Source: JAAZBW01 sp035647855 (GTDB lineage Bacteria > Actinomycetota > Actinomycetes > Actinomycetales > Actinomycetaceae). From it: a stretch of 64,000 bases of DNA. Numbering within the stretch: the stretch's first letter is position 1; each line of letters opens with the position of its first letter. Under the pieces are notes generated by a model, which did no database searches, had not been told where the DNA came from, and worked only from the letters and a program-made list of their open reading frames with translations. The DNA is taken from positions 62,001-126,000 of the forward strand of contig DASRMP010000055.1 of assembly GCA_035647855.1 (NCBI GenBank), read 5' to 3'. This document shows positions 9,133-17,113 of this stretch, one piece after another. Both the position numbers and the translations under genes were made by a program.

Positions 9133-9165
9133 GCGGCGGTGGTGCGGATCCCGCACCACCGCCGC
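9133..9165 (+). terminator. strong hairpin after sucB
   Basis: A perfect 15-bp GC-rich stem (GCGGCGGTGGTGCGG and its complement) with a 3-nt loop, 26 nt after the sucB stop. There is no T-run, so it may act as an actinobacterial U-less terminator. It lies between convergent genes and could serve both strands. Confidence 0.65.
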
Positions 9166-9230
9166 TCTCACGCCGAGGTGTCCCCGAACGCGATCGTGAC
9201 GCGCTCGGGGGCTTTGTCGATTGGCACCTT

Positions 9231-10622
9231 TCATGAGTGGCACTCGTCGATGTCCGCGACGAGCCACTCTCCCGCTGCGCGCTCCAGCAGGATCTCCGCG
9301 CACCCCGGCGGCGACTTTCCGACCTCGACCCGCATCCCCGCCTCGTGGCGGACGTACGCGCGCCCAGTGATCCTCGCCATGAGGTTCGCCTGCTCCGGCC
9401 ACGCACCGAGCACCTCCACCACCGACACATCCGTGCCAAATCCCTCCAGCCTGACCCCCGACTCCTCCAGCATCCGGATGAGTTGCTCGTCGACCTCGAG
9501 CGGAGCTGAACCCGCCACGTAAACGCTTTCGAGCGCTGCGGCGTCGCCACTTTCGACCGCCGAATCCCTCCTCGCCAGCAAGTCCTCGACGACGGCCAGC
9601 GCGGCCGCCTCGTCCAGGACGGCCAGATTCTCCGCGGCGGTCGCGGTGTCCTGCGCAGCAGCATCGTCCGGCGCAGCCGCAGGGTCCGGCGCAGCAGCAG
9701 GGTCCGGCGCAGCCGCAGGGTCCGGCGCAGCAGCATCGTCCAAGGTCGCCGATGCGGTGGTCTGGCCGGCGGGCGCCGCGCGTGAAGCGCCGCCGTCGAG
9801 AACACCGCTCGCGAAGAGAACGAATGCCACTGCGGCGACGGCGATCACCACCTTCGGAGAACTGCGCGATGACACGTGGGCGACGCGGTCACTGAGCAGG
9901 GCCGTCTCGGCGACGCCCGCCCGCACCTGCGCGCCCGCAAGCGAAGCGGAATCGGGAAGCCGGATTGCTTCCGGCTCCCCCACGACAAACGCCCACGTGG
10001 AAAAGGCGCGGGCCGAGGGCCGGGCGGAGGCGTCGTCGGCGAGAGCGGCGCCCAGGGCACGGATGATGCCGGGGTCATCGCCACTCGCCCACGCGATGGC
10101 GCGGGCGAGTGACCAGACGTCGGACGACGCCGTCGGGGCGGCCTCGGCGAGAACCTCCGGCGCGACATGCCCTCGATGGCCGACCTCCGTGCCGCCGTGA
10201 CCGACGATGTCGAGGAGCACGGGGCCCGTTTCGCTGATGACGATGTTGCCGGGCGAGACGTCGCCGTGGACGAGTCCCACCTGGTGCATGGCAGCCAATG
10301 CGTCCGCAATGGCCCGCCAGAGCGTGGCGAGTTCACCCGGGCGTAGGCTGCGTGCCTGCACCAGCGTGGCAAGCGAGGGCCCGCTGACCGCTCCGAGGAT
10401 CACTGCGTGGCGATCCTCGGAAAGCACGACAAGGTCGAGAACCTCCGGAAGGGCCGCGTGGCGGAGGCTCTCCAGCGCGTACACCCGGTTCTTGAGGTCG
10501 TTGCCGACCACGACCGCTACGCCACTCTCCCCCGATTCACTCGTCACTGAGTAGGTGCCACCGCGGACGCCGTAGCCAACGGCTCCGCCGACGCGATATC
10601 CGGGGATGGTGGGGCTGGTCAC
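9231..10622 (-). CDS. protein-kinase-like membrane protein, probable pseudokinase
   Basis: About 463 residues: a kinase-fold domain (1-230), one transmembrane helix (about 260-280), then an extracytoplasmic Ala/Asp/Pro repeat linker and a ~120-residue C-terminal domain. The catalytic loop reads HGDVSPGN (HRD becomes HGD but keeps Asp and Asn), DFG is replaced by DIVG, and an APE-like HVAPEVL is present. The ATP-anchoring lysine of the VAVK motif is absent (VAVVVGND) and the glycine loop is altered. This suggests a pseudokinase or very divergent kinase. GTG at 10622 is favoured because TACGGT lies 6 nt before it; another GTG sits two codons upstream. It is divergent from the DUF4191 gene. Confidence 0.8.
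   Translation of the reverse strand: MTSPTIPGYRVGGAVGYGVRGGTYSVTSESGESGVAVVVGNDLKNRVYALESLRHAALPEVLDLVVLSEDRHAVILGAVSGPSLATLVQARSLRPGELATLWRAIADALAAMHQVGLVHGDVSPGNIVISETGPVLLDIVGHGGTEVGHRGHVAPEVLAEAAPTASSDVWSLARAIAWASGDDPGIIRALGAALADDASARPSARAFSTWAFVVGEPEAIRLPDSASLAGAQVRAGVAETALLSDRVAHVSSRSSPKVVIAVAAVAFVLFASGVLDGGASRAAPAGQTTASATLDDAAAPDPAAAPDPAAAPDPAAAPDDAAAQDTATAAENLAVLDEAAALAVVEDLLARRDSAVESGDAAALESVYVAGSAPLEVDEQLIRMLEESGVRLEGFGTDVSVVEVLGAWPEQANLMARITGRAYVRHEAGMRVEVGKSPPGCAEILLERAAGEWLVADIDECHS
9667..9738. repeat. four tandem 18-bp units inside the kinase-like gene
   Basis: Four in-phase copies of TCCGGCGCAGCMGCAGGG. On the minus strand they encode repeated Ala-Pro-Asp units of the extracytoplasmic linker. 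Copy number is likely to vary by slippage without breaking the frame. Confidence 0.85.
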
Positions 10623-10696
10623 AACCACACCGTAGACGCGTTCGCGAGCCGCCTGCTCAGGTTATCCACAGGCCCCAAGGGGTCAGGCCATACCGG

Positions 10697-10702
10697 TAGA
10701 CT
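10697..10702 (+). promoter_or_regulatory. -10 box of a leaderless promoter (DUF4191 gene)
   Basis: TAGACT 7 nt before the ATG at 10710, with no ribosome-binding site. Confidence 0.6.
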
Positions 10703-10709
10703 CGGGCGC

Positions 10710-11423
10710 ATGGCCAGGACCGATCGGGAGAGCAAGCCGAAGAAGCCCAAGAAGCGGCGGTGGTATCACAACATCGCCGATGCCTTCAAACTCGTCGCGA
10801 AGCACGAGAAATGGGCCCCGTGGGCGATTTTCGGTGCGCTCATCGGCGGAATCGCGCTCGGTATCGGGATCGGAGCGATCTGGGGCCAGGCCGTATACGG
10901 CGGATTCGTGGGCCTGCTGACCGGACTCCTCGGTTCCATGGCGATCCTCTCGTGGCGCACGCGGAAGGTCTCGTATGCGCAGATCGAGGGCCAACCTGGC
11001 GCGTCGTTCGCGGTCCTTGATCAGATCAAGCGCGGTTGGAACATGGAGCAGGAACCCGTGCAGGTCAACCCACGCACCCAGGATCTGGTTTTCCGTCTGG
11101 TGGGGCGGCCCGGTGTCGTTCTCGTGTCAGAAGGCCCGAGTAGTCGGGTGAAACGACTTCTCAACGATGAGAAGAAGCGTGTCCAGCGGGTCATCCCTCC
11201 GAATGTTCCCGTCGTCTTCATCGAATGCGGGCGCGACGAGGGTCAGGTTCCGCTCGAGAAGATCGAGAAGAAGGTGCGGAGACTGAAGAAGCACCTCACG
11301 AATGCTGAGGTGGCTGCCGTCTCGAACCGCCTCCGGTCCCTCGGCGGCATGCGGCTGCCGATTCCGAAGGGCATCGACCCGGCCAGAGTGCGGCCCGACC
11401 GCAAGGGCATGCGGGGACGCTGA
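10710..11423 (+). CDS. DUF4191 family membrane protein
   Basis: A 237-residue protein with a basic N-terminus (KPKKPKKRRWYHNIADAFKL), two transmembrane helices (about residues 38-60 and 65-85), and a soluble cytoplasmic domain with VGRPGVVLVSEGPSSRVKRL and PVVFIECGRDEGQVPL. This is the DUF4191 architecture. The family is typically encoded directly upstream of glnA in actinobacteria, as here. Its role is unknown. Confidence 0.88.
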   Translation: MARTDRESKPKKPKKRRWYHNIADAFKLVAKHEKWAPWAIFGALIGGIALGIGIGAIWGQAVYGGFVGLLTGLLGSMAILSWRTRKVSYAQIEGQPGASFAVLDQIKRGWNMEQEPVQVNPRTQDLVFRLVGRPGVVLVSEGPSSRVKRLLNDEKKRVQRVIPPNVPVVFIECGRDEGQVPLEKIEKKVRRLKKHLTNAEVAAVSNRLRSLGGMRLPIPKGIDPARVRPDRKGMRGR

Positions 11424-11563
11424 GCAGACTCTTTGGCGCCGCTCGAAACACAGGGCGGGATTCCGAGGTTCAGTCTTATCAGCCGCTCGTGTTCGCAGAG
11501 TGCTTTACTGTGACGAGGCGCTCATGGCGCCGACCAGTTCGACCGAGGAATTGAGGAGGCCGG

Positions 11564-12988
11564 ATGTTCACAACAGCCGAGGAAGCCATCGCCTATACGC
11601 GTCGTGAGGACGTCGAATTCATCGACGTACGCTTCTGCGACCTCCCGGGCATCATGCAGCACTTCAACATCCCGGTCGCTTCATTCACGGACGAGATCTT
11701 TCATGAAGGCCTTATGTTCGACGGCTCCTCGATCCGTGGCTTCCAGGCCATCCACGAGTCCGACATGAAGCTGATCCCGGATGTGAAGACGGCCTTCGTC
11801 GATCCGTTCCGGCGCGCAAAAACCCTGGTGGTGAACTTCTCGATCGTCGACCCGTTCACGGACGAGCCCTATTCGCGGGACCCCCGCAACATCGCCGCGA
11901 AGGCGGAGGCGTACCTGCGTTCGACCGGGGTTGCGGACACCGCCTATGTCGGTGCCGAGGCGGAGTTCTATGTGTTCGACGACGTCCGCTTCCAGACCAC
12001 CCAGCACTCCTCCTTCTACTACCTGGACTCGCAGGAAGCCGCCTGGAACACGGGACGTGCGGAAGAGGGCGGAAACCTCGGATACAAGACCCGCTACAAG
12101 GGCGGCTACTTCCCCGTGTCCCCGTCCGACCAGATGGCCGACCTCCGCGATGAGATGGTGCGCGTCCTCCAGCAGGTGGGGCTCGAAGTGGAGCGCGCGC
12201 ACCACGAGGTGGGCACTGCCGGGCAGATGGAGATCAACTACCGCTTCAACGCACTGCAGCACGCCGCCGACGACATGATGATGTTCAAGTACGTCATCAA
12301 GAACGTCGCCTGGGAGGCGGGCAAGTCGGCGACGTTCATGCCGAAGCCCCTCTTCGGCGACAACGGCTCCGGCATGCACACGCACTTCTCTCTGTGGAAG
12401 GACGGCGCGCCGCTTTTCGCCGATGAGAAGGGCTACGGCGGTCTCTCCGACATGGCTCGCTGGTTCATCGGAGGCATCCTGGATCACGCACCCAGCCTGC
12501 TCGCCTTCACCAACCCCACAGTGAACTCGTTCCACCGCATGGTTCCCGGCTTCGAGGCGCCGGTCAACCTCGTCTACTCGGCACGCAACCGCTCCGCCGC
12601 GATCCGCATCCCGGTCACGGGCACCTCACCCAACTCGAAGCGCGTGGAGTTCCGCTGCCCCGACCCCTCCACCAACCCCTACCTCGCGTTCTCCGCGATT
12701 CTCATGGCGGGTCTCGACGGCGTCAAGAACCGCATCGAACCGGACGACCCGATCGACAAGGACCTCTACGACCTGCCGCCCGAGGAGCACGCACAGATCA
12801 ACCAGGTCCCTGCCTCGCTGCCGGAGGTACTCGAGAGGCTCGAGGATGACCACGACTACCTCACTGAGGGCAACGTGTTCACCCCGGACCTCATCGATAC
12901 CTGGATCGACTACAAGCGGACCTACGAGATCGACCCGCTGCGCCAGCGCCCGCACCCGCACGAGTTCGAGCTCTATTACGACATCTAG
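11564..12988 (+). CDS. glnA: glutamine synthetase type I, adenylylatable
   Basis: A 474-residue ATP-dependent enzyme joining ammonia to glutamate; forms a dodecamer. Conserved blocks: MFDGSSIRGF, metal-binding AEAEFYVFDD, NGSGMHTHFSLW, NRSAAIRIP and VEFRCPDPSTNPYLA. Tyr402 in KDLYDLPPEE is the expected adenylylation site, making this the target of GlnE at 39.4-42.4 kb. A ribosome-binding site (TGAGGAGG) precedes the ATG. Its 3' end is an attachment site: the last codons after GAGCTCTATTACGA come from the integrated element (ELYYDI stop), while the displaced chromosomal version downstream would read ELYYDL stop. Confidence 0.97.
   Translation: MFTTAEEAIAYTRREDVEFIDVRFCDLPGIMQHFNIPVASFTDEIFHEGLMFDGSSIRGFQAIHESDMKLIPDVKTAFVDPFRRAKTLVVNFSIVDPFTDEPYSRDPRNIAAKAEAYLRSTGVADTAYVGAEAEFYVFDDVRFQTTQHSSFYYLDSQEAAWNTGRAEEGGNLGYKTRYKGGYFPVSPSDQMADLRDEMVRVLQQVGLEVERAHHEVGTAGQMEINYRFNALQHAADDMMMFKYVIKNVAWEAGKSATFMPKPLFGDNGSGMHTHFSLWKDGAPLFADEKGYGGLSDMARWFIGGILDHAPSLLAFTNPTVNSFHRMVPGFEAPVNLVYSARNRSAAIRIPVTGTSPNSKRVEFRCPDPSTNPYLAFSAILMAGLDGVKNRIEPDDPIDKDLYDLPPEEHAQINQVPASLPEVLERLEDDHDYLTEGNVFTPDLIDTWIDYKRTYEIDPLRQRPHPHEFELYYDI
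12967..12981 (+). repeat. attL core repeat inside glnA
   Basis: CGAGCTCTATTACGA within the last codons of glnA, repeated exactly at 20830-20844. It is the probable crossover core of the glnA-targeting integrase. Confidence 0.85.
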
Positions 12989-13010
12989 GCCTTCCACCTA
13001 GGTCTGAAAT

Positions 13011-13049
13011 GGCCGCTGATCCTGCAAACCCGCAGGTCAGCGGCCCTTT
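13011..13049 (+). terminator. terminator after glnA
   Basis: GGCCGCTGA-T-CCTGC pairs with GCAGG-TCAGCGGCC across a short loop and is followed by CTTT. The stem is 14 bp with one bulge, 22 nt after the glnA stop. It lies inside the integrated element, so it is element-supplied. Its 3' arm (AGGTCAGCGGCCCTTT) recurs at 20774-20789 near the right end. Confidence 0.75.
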
Positions 13050-13088
13050 CCCGTTCGGCGACCGCATCGATGGTCGAGCCTGTCGAGA

Positions 13089-13121
13089 CCCAAATACCGC
13101 AGAAACACCGCAGGAGGTCCG
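13089..13121. repeat. left-end arm-type repeat
   Basis: CCCAAATACCGCAG followed by a second ACACCGCAGGAGG-like copy. It matches 20688-20720 near the right end in the same orientation with a few substitutions. The short ATACCGCAG units are probably integrase arm-binding sites. Confidence 0.6.
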
Positions 13122-13138
13122 TTTCGAGCACGCAGGAG

Positions 13139-14299
13139 TCATCTCCAACGAGCATCCTGCCGGGGCCACGGGCTGTCATACGCCAGACCGGTCATCATCT
13201 CCTGGGCGCTCCCGTGGAGCGCGACGAGCCGACGCAGCGGGTCCGCCGGATAGGGAACTTCGTCCGGCGCTGGTTCGGCGGGCAGCTCACCTTTGAGCCC
13301 TTCCTTGAGCAGCCCGAACGCGACTTCGTTCCGCGCCTTCCATGTGTCGTAGGCGTGCAGGTGCGCGCCCAGGAACCAGAAGTACGACGTGGCTGACTCG
13401 GCGGCCGCCAGGATTTGCACGACCTCGTCAGCGTTCGCGAGTGTGGGAGCCGGAGGCTGGTCGAGCGTTCGGATGAAGTTGCGCATCTCCAAGGCGCCTA
13501 GGGTGATCGCGTAGAGCACCACGAGCTCGCTGCTGTAATGGTCGTACTTCGGCCAGCCGAGCAGCGCATCCCGCCCGTAGAGCTCGCGACGGTGATCAAC
13601 GACCGGATGCGCATAGCTGCTCAGGAAGCGGTAGTGAGCTGCGAGACGACCGGCGTCCACCGCGTCGACCAGTGCGTTCGCCCTCAAGTTCTCCATCAGG
13701 GACGACCACTTCAGGTAGACGTTCCAGAGCGCCTGGTTCTCGCCAGCCAGACGCCGAAGCTCGTCCTTGCTGATCGACCAGTCCTCCGTCTGGACGCTCG
13801 GCGGACCGAGACTCGGCCGGTACTGCTCAAGCAGGAAGTAGTAGATGCTGATCTGCTTCCGATTCCCGTCCTCGTCAGGCTCCGAGTAGAGACCCTCCCG
13901 AACGATCCTGACGTCGTCCCTTTTGGTCCGGCTCCAGTCAACGATGGTTGTCGTCCAGTCGGCGCCGGCGGCCCTCGCCTCCTGCCACTCCTGCCACCTT
14001 TGCTCGTCGACTCCGGAGTAGTGCTGCACCAGCGTTCGACCGTGGAACACGAGCCAGTCGACGACGCACTGCTCCAGTCCGGTGCGGATCAGGGCCAATG
14101 CGGATTCGTAGCGAAAAGCCGAGCTCAGTTGGACGGCTCCGCTGAGGTGGGAAGTCAGGCTACGGACACGATCGGCCATGTCGGTTACGTCCATGTGCTG
14201 CACGTCGTCCCATCTGATTAGACCGGGGAGCTTGTCCATCAGGTCTCTCAACGGCTCCCATGCCGCGATGAGTTCGGCGTGTTGGTCGTCTGCGCTCAC
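13139..14299 (-). CDS. unknown 386-residue cargo protein
   Basis: Largely helical, with no signal peptide and no membrane segment. Notable stretches are YHRFLSSYAHP-like AHYRFLSSYAHPVVDHRREL and repeated aromatic-rich helices (WNVYLKWSSLMENL; SATSYFWFLGAHLHAYD). The S-Y-A-H patch recalls the conserved Arg/His helices of HEPN-like and DUF5677-type proteins, but I cannot assign it. GTG at 14299 was chosen: coding character starts there and a weak CAGGA lies upstream. It follows the 90-residue gene by 41 nt on the same strand and is the last gene before attL, the usual cargo slot of such elements. Confidence 0.7.
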   Translation of the reverse strand: MSADDQHAELIAAWEPLRDLMDKLPGLIRWDDVQHMDVTDMADRVRSLTSHLSGAVQLSSAFRYESALALIRTGLEQCVVDWLVFHGRTLVQHYSGVDEQRWQEWQEARAAGADWTTTIVDWSRTKRDDVRIVREGLYSEPDEDGNRKQISIYYFLLEQYRPSLGPPSVQTEDWSISKDELRRLAGENQALWNVYLKWSSLMENLRANALVDAVDAGRLAAHYRFLSSYAHPVVDHRRELYGRDALLGWPKYDHYSSELVVLYAITLGALEMRNFIRTLDQPPAPTLANADEVVQILAAAESATSYFWFLGAHLHAYDTWKARNEVAFGLLKEGLKGELPAEPAPDEVPYPADPLRRLVALHGSAQEMMTGLAYDSPWPRQDARWR

Positions 14300-14340
14300 A
14301 CGTTGATCCTGCCCGGCCGAGCCGACACTTTCGCCGTGAA

Positions 14341-14613
14341 TCAGTCGTCGACAGCGTCGCACCAGTTCTCGTAGGACAGGGCGAGGTCTTCGGATGCTTG
14401 CGCCCATTCCTTGCCGCTGAGTTCCTTCAAGAGCACGAAGCCCGTCTCGGGGTGGCCCTCTAACCTCACAACCCGAGGGAAGGTGCCGAGCTCGTCGCAG
14501 TCGACGGAGACGACCTCTCCCACCTCGACGGGGCAGTAGACATCCTCGCGACGCGCTCGGATGTTGCCGTCGGTGTCGGTGTCGAAGTAGATTCCCGGCT
14601 CGTAGAAGGACAT
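14341..14613 (-). CDS. unknown 90-residue acidic protein
   Basis: Starts MSFYEPGIYFDTDTDGNIRA and is strongly acidic, with a compact beta-rich look (VGEVVSVDCDELGTFPRVVRL) and a C-terminal helix ending NWCDAVDD. A strong ribosome-binding site (AAAGGAAAG) precedes the ATG. The 5' end overlaps the reading frame of the integrase tail. It may form a two-gene unit with the 386-residue gene downstream. No family recognised. Confidence 0.7.
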   Translation of the reverse strand: MSFYEPGIYFDTDTDGNIRARREDVYCPVEVGEVVSVDCDELGTFPRVVRLEGHPETGFVLLKELSGKEWAQASEDLALSYENWCDAVDD

Positions 14614-14724
14614 ACTGCTTTCCTTTCCTTGTAGACGGCCGCGACTGCGGCGCGTGAGGTGTCGTCCCGGTCCGGCCAGAGGTGGCCGTAGGTGTCGAGG
14701 GTGGTCTTCGCCGAGGCGTGCCGG

Positions 14725-14731
14725 AGCCGGA
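14725..14731. repeat. target-site duplication, left copy
   Basis: AGCCGGA here and at 14995-15001 flanks the small inserted element. One copy belongs to the integrase gene and the other was made on insertion. Confidence 0.85.
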
Positions 14732-14994
14732 TGGATATTGCGCTCGGTGGGAGCCACTGTTCCGCTGGTGGGTGGGGGGTGTTGTTTGTATTGCGTCAGG
14801 GTTAATGTCGCGCACGCCACCGTCCTGGACTGTGACGACTCCCTACGCAAACACTTCACCCACCTCGAGTGACCAACCCGTTCGGGCGGGCCCGTCAACC
14901 GCGCACCCCGCCCCAACAGCGCCACGGCTCACCCAAGCCCGGCACACTGGCCCACCCACCAGCGGAACAACGGCTCCCACTCAGCGCAATATGC
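14732..14994. mobile_element. 263-bp MITE-like element inside the integrase
   Basis: The ends are inverted repeats: 42 bp starting ATATTGCGCT at 14735-14776 and its complement at 14951-14992, with four mismatches. A 7-bp duplication AGCCGGA flanks it. No transposase or long coherent frame is inside, so it is a non-autonomous element that must have moved by a transposase from elsewhere. I do not recognise the parent IS family. Confidence 0.88.
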
Positions 14995-16027
14995 AGCCGG
15001 ACTTGGACGACCTTCACGTCGAGGCCCGAGGCGATCAGCAGCGAGGCGAAGTAGTGCCGCAGGTCGTGGAACCGGAAGTCGTCGGGCAGGTCGAGCTTGC
15101 TGCGCACGTCGCGCATGGCGCGCTGGATCGTCCACGGGCTACCCGGGTTGCCCCACTCGTCGTCAAGGAACGTCCTCCCGTTCCCAGTGCGCGCAGCCTC
15201 GGCCAGAACTTGCACCATCTCGCGCGGAATCGGGATCGCGGTGCGGGACTTGTCGCTCTTCAGCTCCTTCTCCGGCCACTGCACCGCCGGATGGATGACG
15301 CCGACCTTCAAGTCGACGTCGGCGATCCGCAGGGCGGCGCACTCGGCCAGGCGCAACTCGGCGTGTGCACCCATCAGGATCGCCGGCCGCACCCCGGGTG
15401 GGAACGCGTCGTAGAGCGCCCACACCTGGTCGGTCGTGGCGACGTAGGGCCGCTGCTTGCCCATCGGGGGAGACGTACGGCGCGAGCACGGGTTGCGGGC
15501 GACGAGCCCGTCGTGGACGGCGTCGGTGAAGAGCTGCGACAGCCGCGAGTGCAGGGCATAGACGTACGACGGAGCCCGGCCCTCCTTCTCCAACTGGGCG
15601 GTCCAGGCTCGAACGTCCGACGGCTTCACCGCCGAGAGCGGGACCGCACCGAAGTGCGCCTTGATGATCTTGAGGTGGACCTCGGCCATCCGCACGCTCG
15701 ATTCCCGGCGGTTGCCGTGGCCGGCCAGCCAGGTGTCGCACCACTGCCCCACCGTCGTCTTCGCGTCGGCCAGCGAGACGTGATCGCCACGAAGCAGTGA
15801 GGCGAGTTGGGCATCGAGCCACTTCTGCGCGTCGACCTTGCGCTCGAAAGACCGCTGGATCTCTCGGCCACCGTCGTCGACGTACCGCGCCCGCCACCGG
15901 GTGACCTTCCCGGCCACGGCAGAGGGGACATCGACGGTGTTGCCGTCGGCGTCCTTGGTGCGCTTGCGCCAGCGGTCCTCAACAGAGCCACGCTGGTTGC
16001 GCCGCTGTTTGGGAGACACGTAGCTGT

Positions 16028-16222
16028 TCACGCGGCGCTCGGGTCGCCGTCGCGCTGCTCGACGAGCCACCCGAACACGTCGGCTCGGACGTAGCGCAGT
16101 CGACGCCCGATGATGAACCCGCGCGGCCCGGTGCCCAGCACCCGCCAGTACCGCAGCGAGGCCACCGGCATGCGCAGCAGCTCGGCGACCTCCTCGATGG
16201 TCAGCAGCGCGTCGATGCGCAC
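16028..16222 (-). CDS. xis: AlpA/MerR-like excisionase
   Basis: A 64-residue winged-helix DNA-binding protein: LLTIEEVAELLRMPVASLRYWR is the helix-turn-helix, followed by RRLRYVRADVFGWL, the usual layout of AlpA-type excisionases (HTH_17). Its TGA overlaps the integrase GTG by 4 nt, so the pair is translationally coupled. The GTG start at 16222 is preceded by TAGGCC at about 5 nt, possibly a leaderless promoter. Role in excision is inferred from size and position. Confidence 0.85.
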   Translation of the reverse strand: MRIDALLTIEEVAELLRMPVASLRYWRVLGTGPRGFIIGRRLRYVRADVFGWLVEQRDGDPSAA

Positions 16223-16345
16223 GGGGGCCTACCGGATCAAAGAGCTGACCACACCGCGGAAGCGCAAGCCCCAGAGCATCGACCCCTTCCCCCGCTCGCC
16301 CCAGCGCGACATCGACCGAGGGCTCGGGCTATGAATCCGACAATT

Positions 16346-16380
16346 CTTGGAATGTATCCTCTAAGTGGGTACAATCCAAG
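16346..16380 (+). promoter_or_regulatory. abiE promoter overlapped by a palindromic operator
   Basis: TTGGAA (16347-16352), 17-bp spacer and TACAAT (16370-16375) form a near-consensus promoter, with the ATG 6 nt after the -10 (leaderless). Two 14-bp half sites, CTTGGAATGTATCC and GGGTACAATCCAAG, are inverted across a 7-nt spacer with 12 of 14 positions matching, and they cover both promoter boxes. AbiEi antitoxins are known to bind inverted repeats in their own promoter, so this is the likely autoregulation site. Confidence 0.78.
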
Positions 16381-16381
16381 C

Positions 16382-17113
16382 ATGAAGTCGATTGAGGCTC
16401 TGCGTGCTGTCGCCGGGGTGACCGCCTACCAATGGGGCATGGTCACCACGGCTCAGGCCGCCGCGCTCGGAGTCAGCCGGCTCATGCTGTCGCGGCTCGC
16501 CCAGGCCGGTCACCTGGAGCGTCTCGCCCACGGTGTCTACAAGGATGCCGGTGCCCCTGGCGATGAGTTCGACGACATGCGGGCGGCGTGGCTGAGCACA
16601 GACCCGAAGCGTCTGGCCTACGACCGAAGCAAGTCAGCTGCAGATGTCGTGTTTGCCGCTGCCTCGGCTGCCCGACTCCACGGCATCGGCGAGCTGTGGG
16701 ACCGCCACTACGACTTCATCACCCTCACTCGCCGCCAGAGCCAGCGCAGCGAGATCCGCTACCGCCAGCGCAGTCTCGCCCCCGGCGACGTGGTGACCGT
16801 CCACGGTCTCCCGGCACTGTCACTGGAGGCCACAATCGCCGATCTGTTCAACGCCGATGCCGACCTTCGCCACATCGGCAACGCGCTGCGCGATGCCGTG
16901 CACAAGCGTCGCCTCGACTTCGATCGACTCCACGTACTGCTCGCCCCATATGCCGCCCGGGCTGGACTCAAGAAGGGCGACGACGCAGGGCTGCTGGACT
17001 GGCTGATGGAGCTTGCCGGGCTCGACGTCGCTTCGATGACTCGTGTCCTCGCGCAGTCGTCGACGTACGCCGACCTCGCCCAAGTTGTGCGGGTGGTCGA
17101 GAACGTTGGCTGA
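16382..17113 (+). CDS. abiEi: AbiEi family antitoxin
   Basis: A 243-residue antitoxin/transcriptional repressor of the type IV AbiE system. The N-terminal winged helix is WGMVTTAQAAALGVSRLMLSRLAQAGHLERLAHGVYK, the AbiEi_4-type start, followed by the C-terminal AbiEi domain (FADAASAARLHG-like VVFAAASAARLHGIGELW, then LEATIADLF). ATG at 16382 is favoured over an upstream ATG by the promoter 6 nt before it. The 3' end overlaps the toxin gene by 8 nt. In the known mechanism the antitoxin blocks the toxin's effect without a stable complex, and represses the operon. Confidence 0.9.
   Translation: MKSIEALRAVAGVTAYQWGMVTTAQAAALGVSRLMLSRLAQAGHLERLAHGVYKDAGAPGDEFDDMRAAWLSTDPKRLAYDRSKSAADVVFAAASAARLHGIGELWDRHYDFITLTRRQSQRSEIRYRQRSLAPGDVVTVHGLPALSLEATIADLFNADADLRHIGNALRDAVHKRRLDFDRLHVLLAPYAARAGLKKGDDAGLLDWLMELAGLDVASMTRVLAQSSTYADLAQVVRVVENVG

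Larger units (their letters stand above)
14466..16031 (-). pseudogene. int: tyrosine integrase, split by a small inserted element
   Basis: Site-specific tyrosine recombinase of the phage/ICE type. The 5' part holds an N-terminal SAM-like arm/core-binding domain and catalytic residues Arg (AHAELRLAE), Lys (SDKSRTAIPI) and His-x-x-Arg (FHDLRHYFASLL), and is open to VKVVQVRL. There a 263-bp insertion (14732-14994) interrupts it. Beyond it the frame resumes with RLRHASAKTTLDTYGHLWPD, which carries the last His and the nucleophile Tyr. Removing the insertion plus one 7-bp duplication rejoins the frame exactly, giving about 431 codons. Read as it stands, the protein runs into junk and lacks the Tyr. 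GTG at 16031 overlaps the excisionase stop (GTGA). Confidence 0.9.

Noticed and set aside
9667..9738. The regular 18-bp repeats considered as a CRISPR array
   Set aside because: There are no spacers; the units are contiguous and code for a Pro/Ala/Asp linker in frame.
12967..12988. The glnA stop codon region looked like a frameshifted or truncated glnA
   Set aside because: glnA is full length (474 residues) with a normal C-terminus; the repeat downstream is the displaced original end, not a broken gene.
13139..14815. A 558-residue frame containing the unknown 386-residue cargo protein
   Set aside because: The first ~170 residues are Arg/Pro-rich antisense or off-frame sequence crossing the 90-residue gene and the inserted element.
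14341..14925. A 194-residue frame fusing the small acidic protein to an upstream Pro/Arg-rich stretch
   Set aside because: The upstream part is the inserted element and integrase tail read out of frame; a strong ribosome-binding site and ATG at 14613 give the real start.
16110..16334. A short plus-strand frame ending YRIKELTTPRKRKPQSIDPF, possibly a replication-protein remnant
   Set aside because: Most of it is antisense to the excisionase gene, and the remaining 35 residues show no recognisable family.
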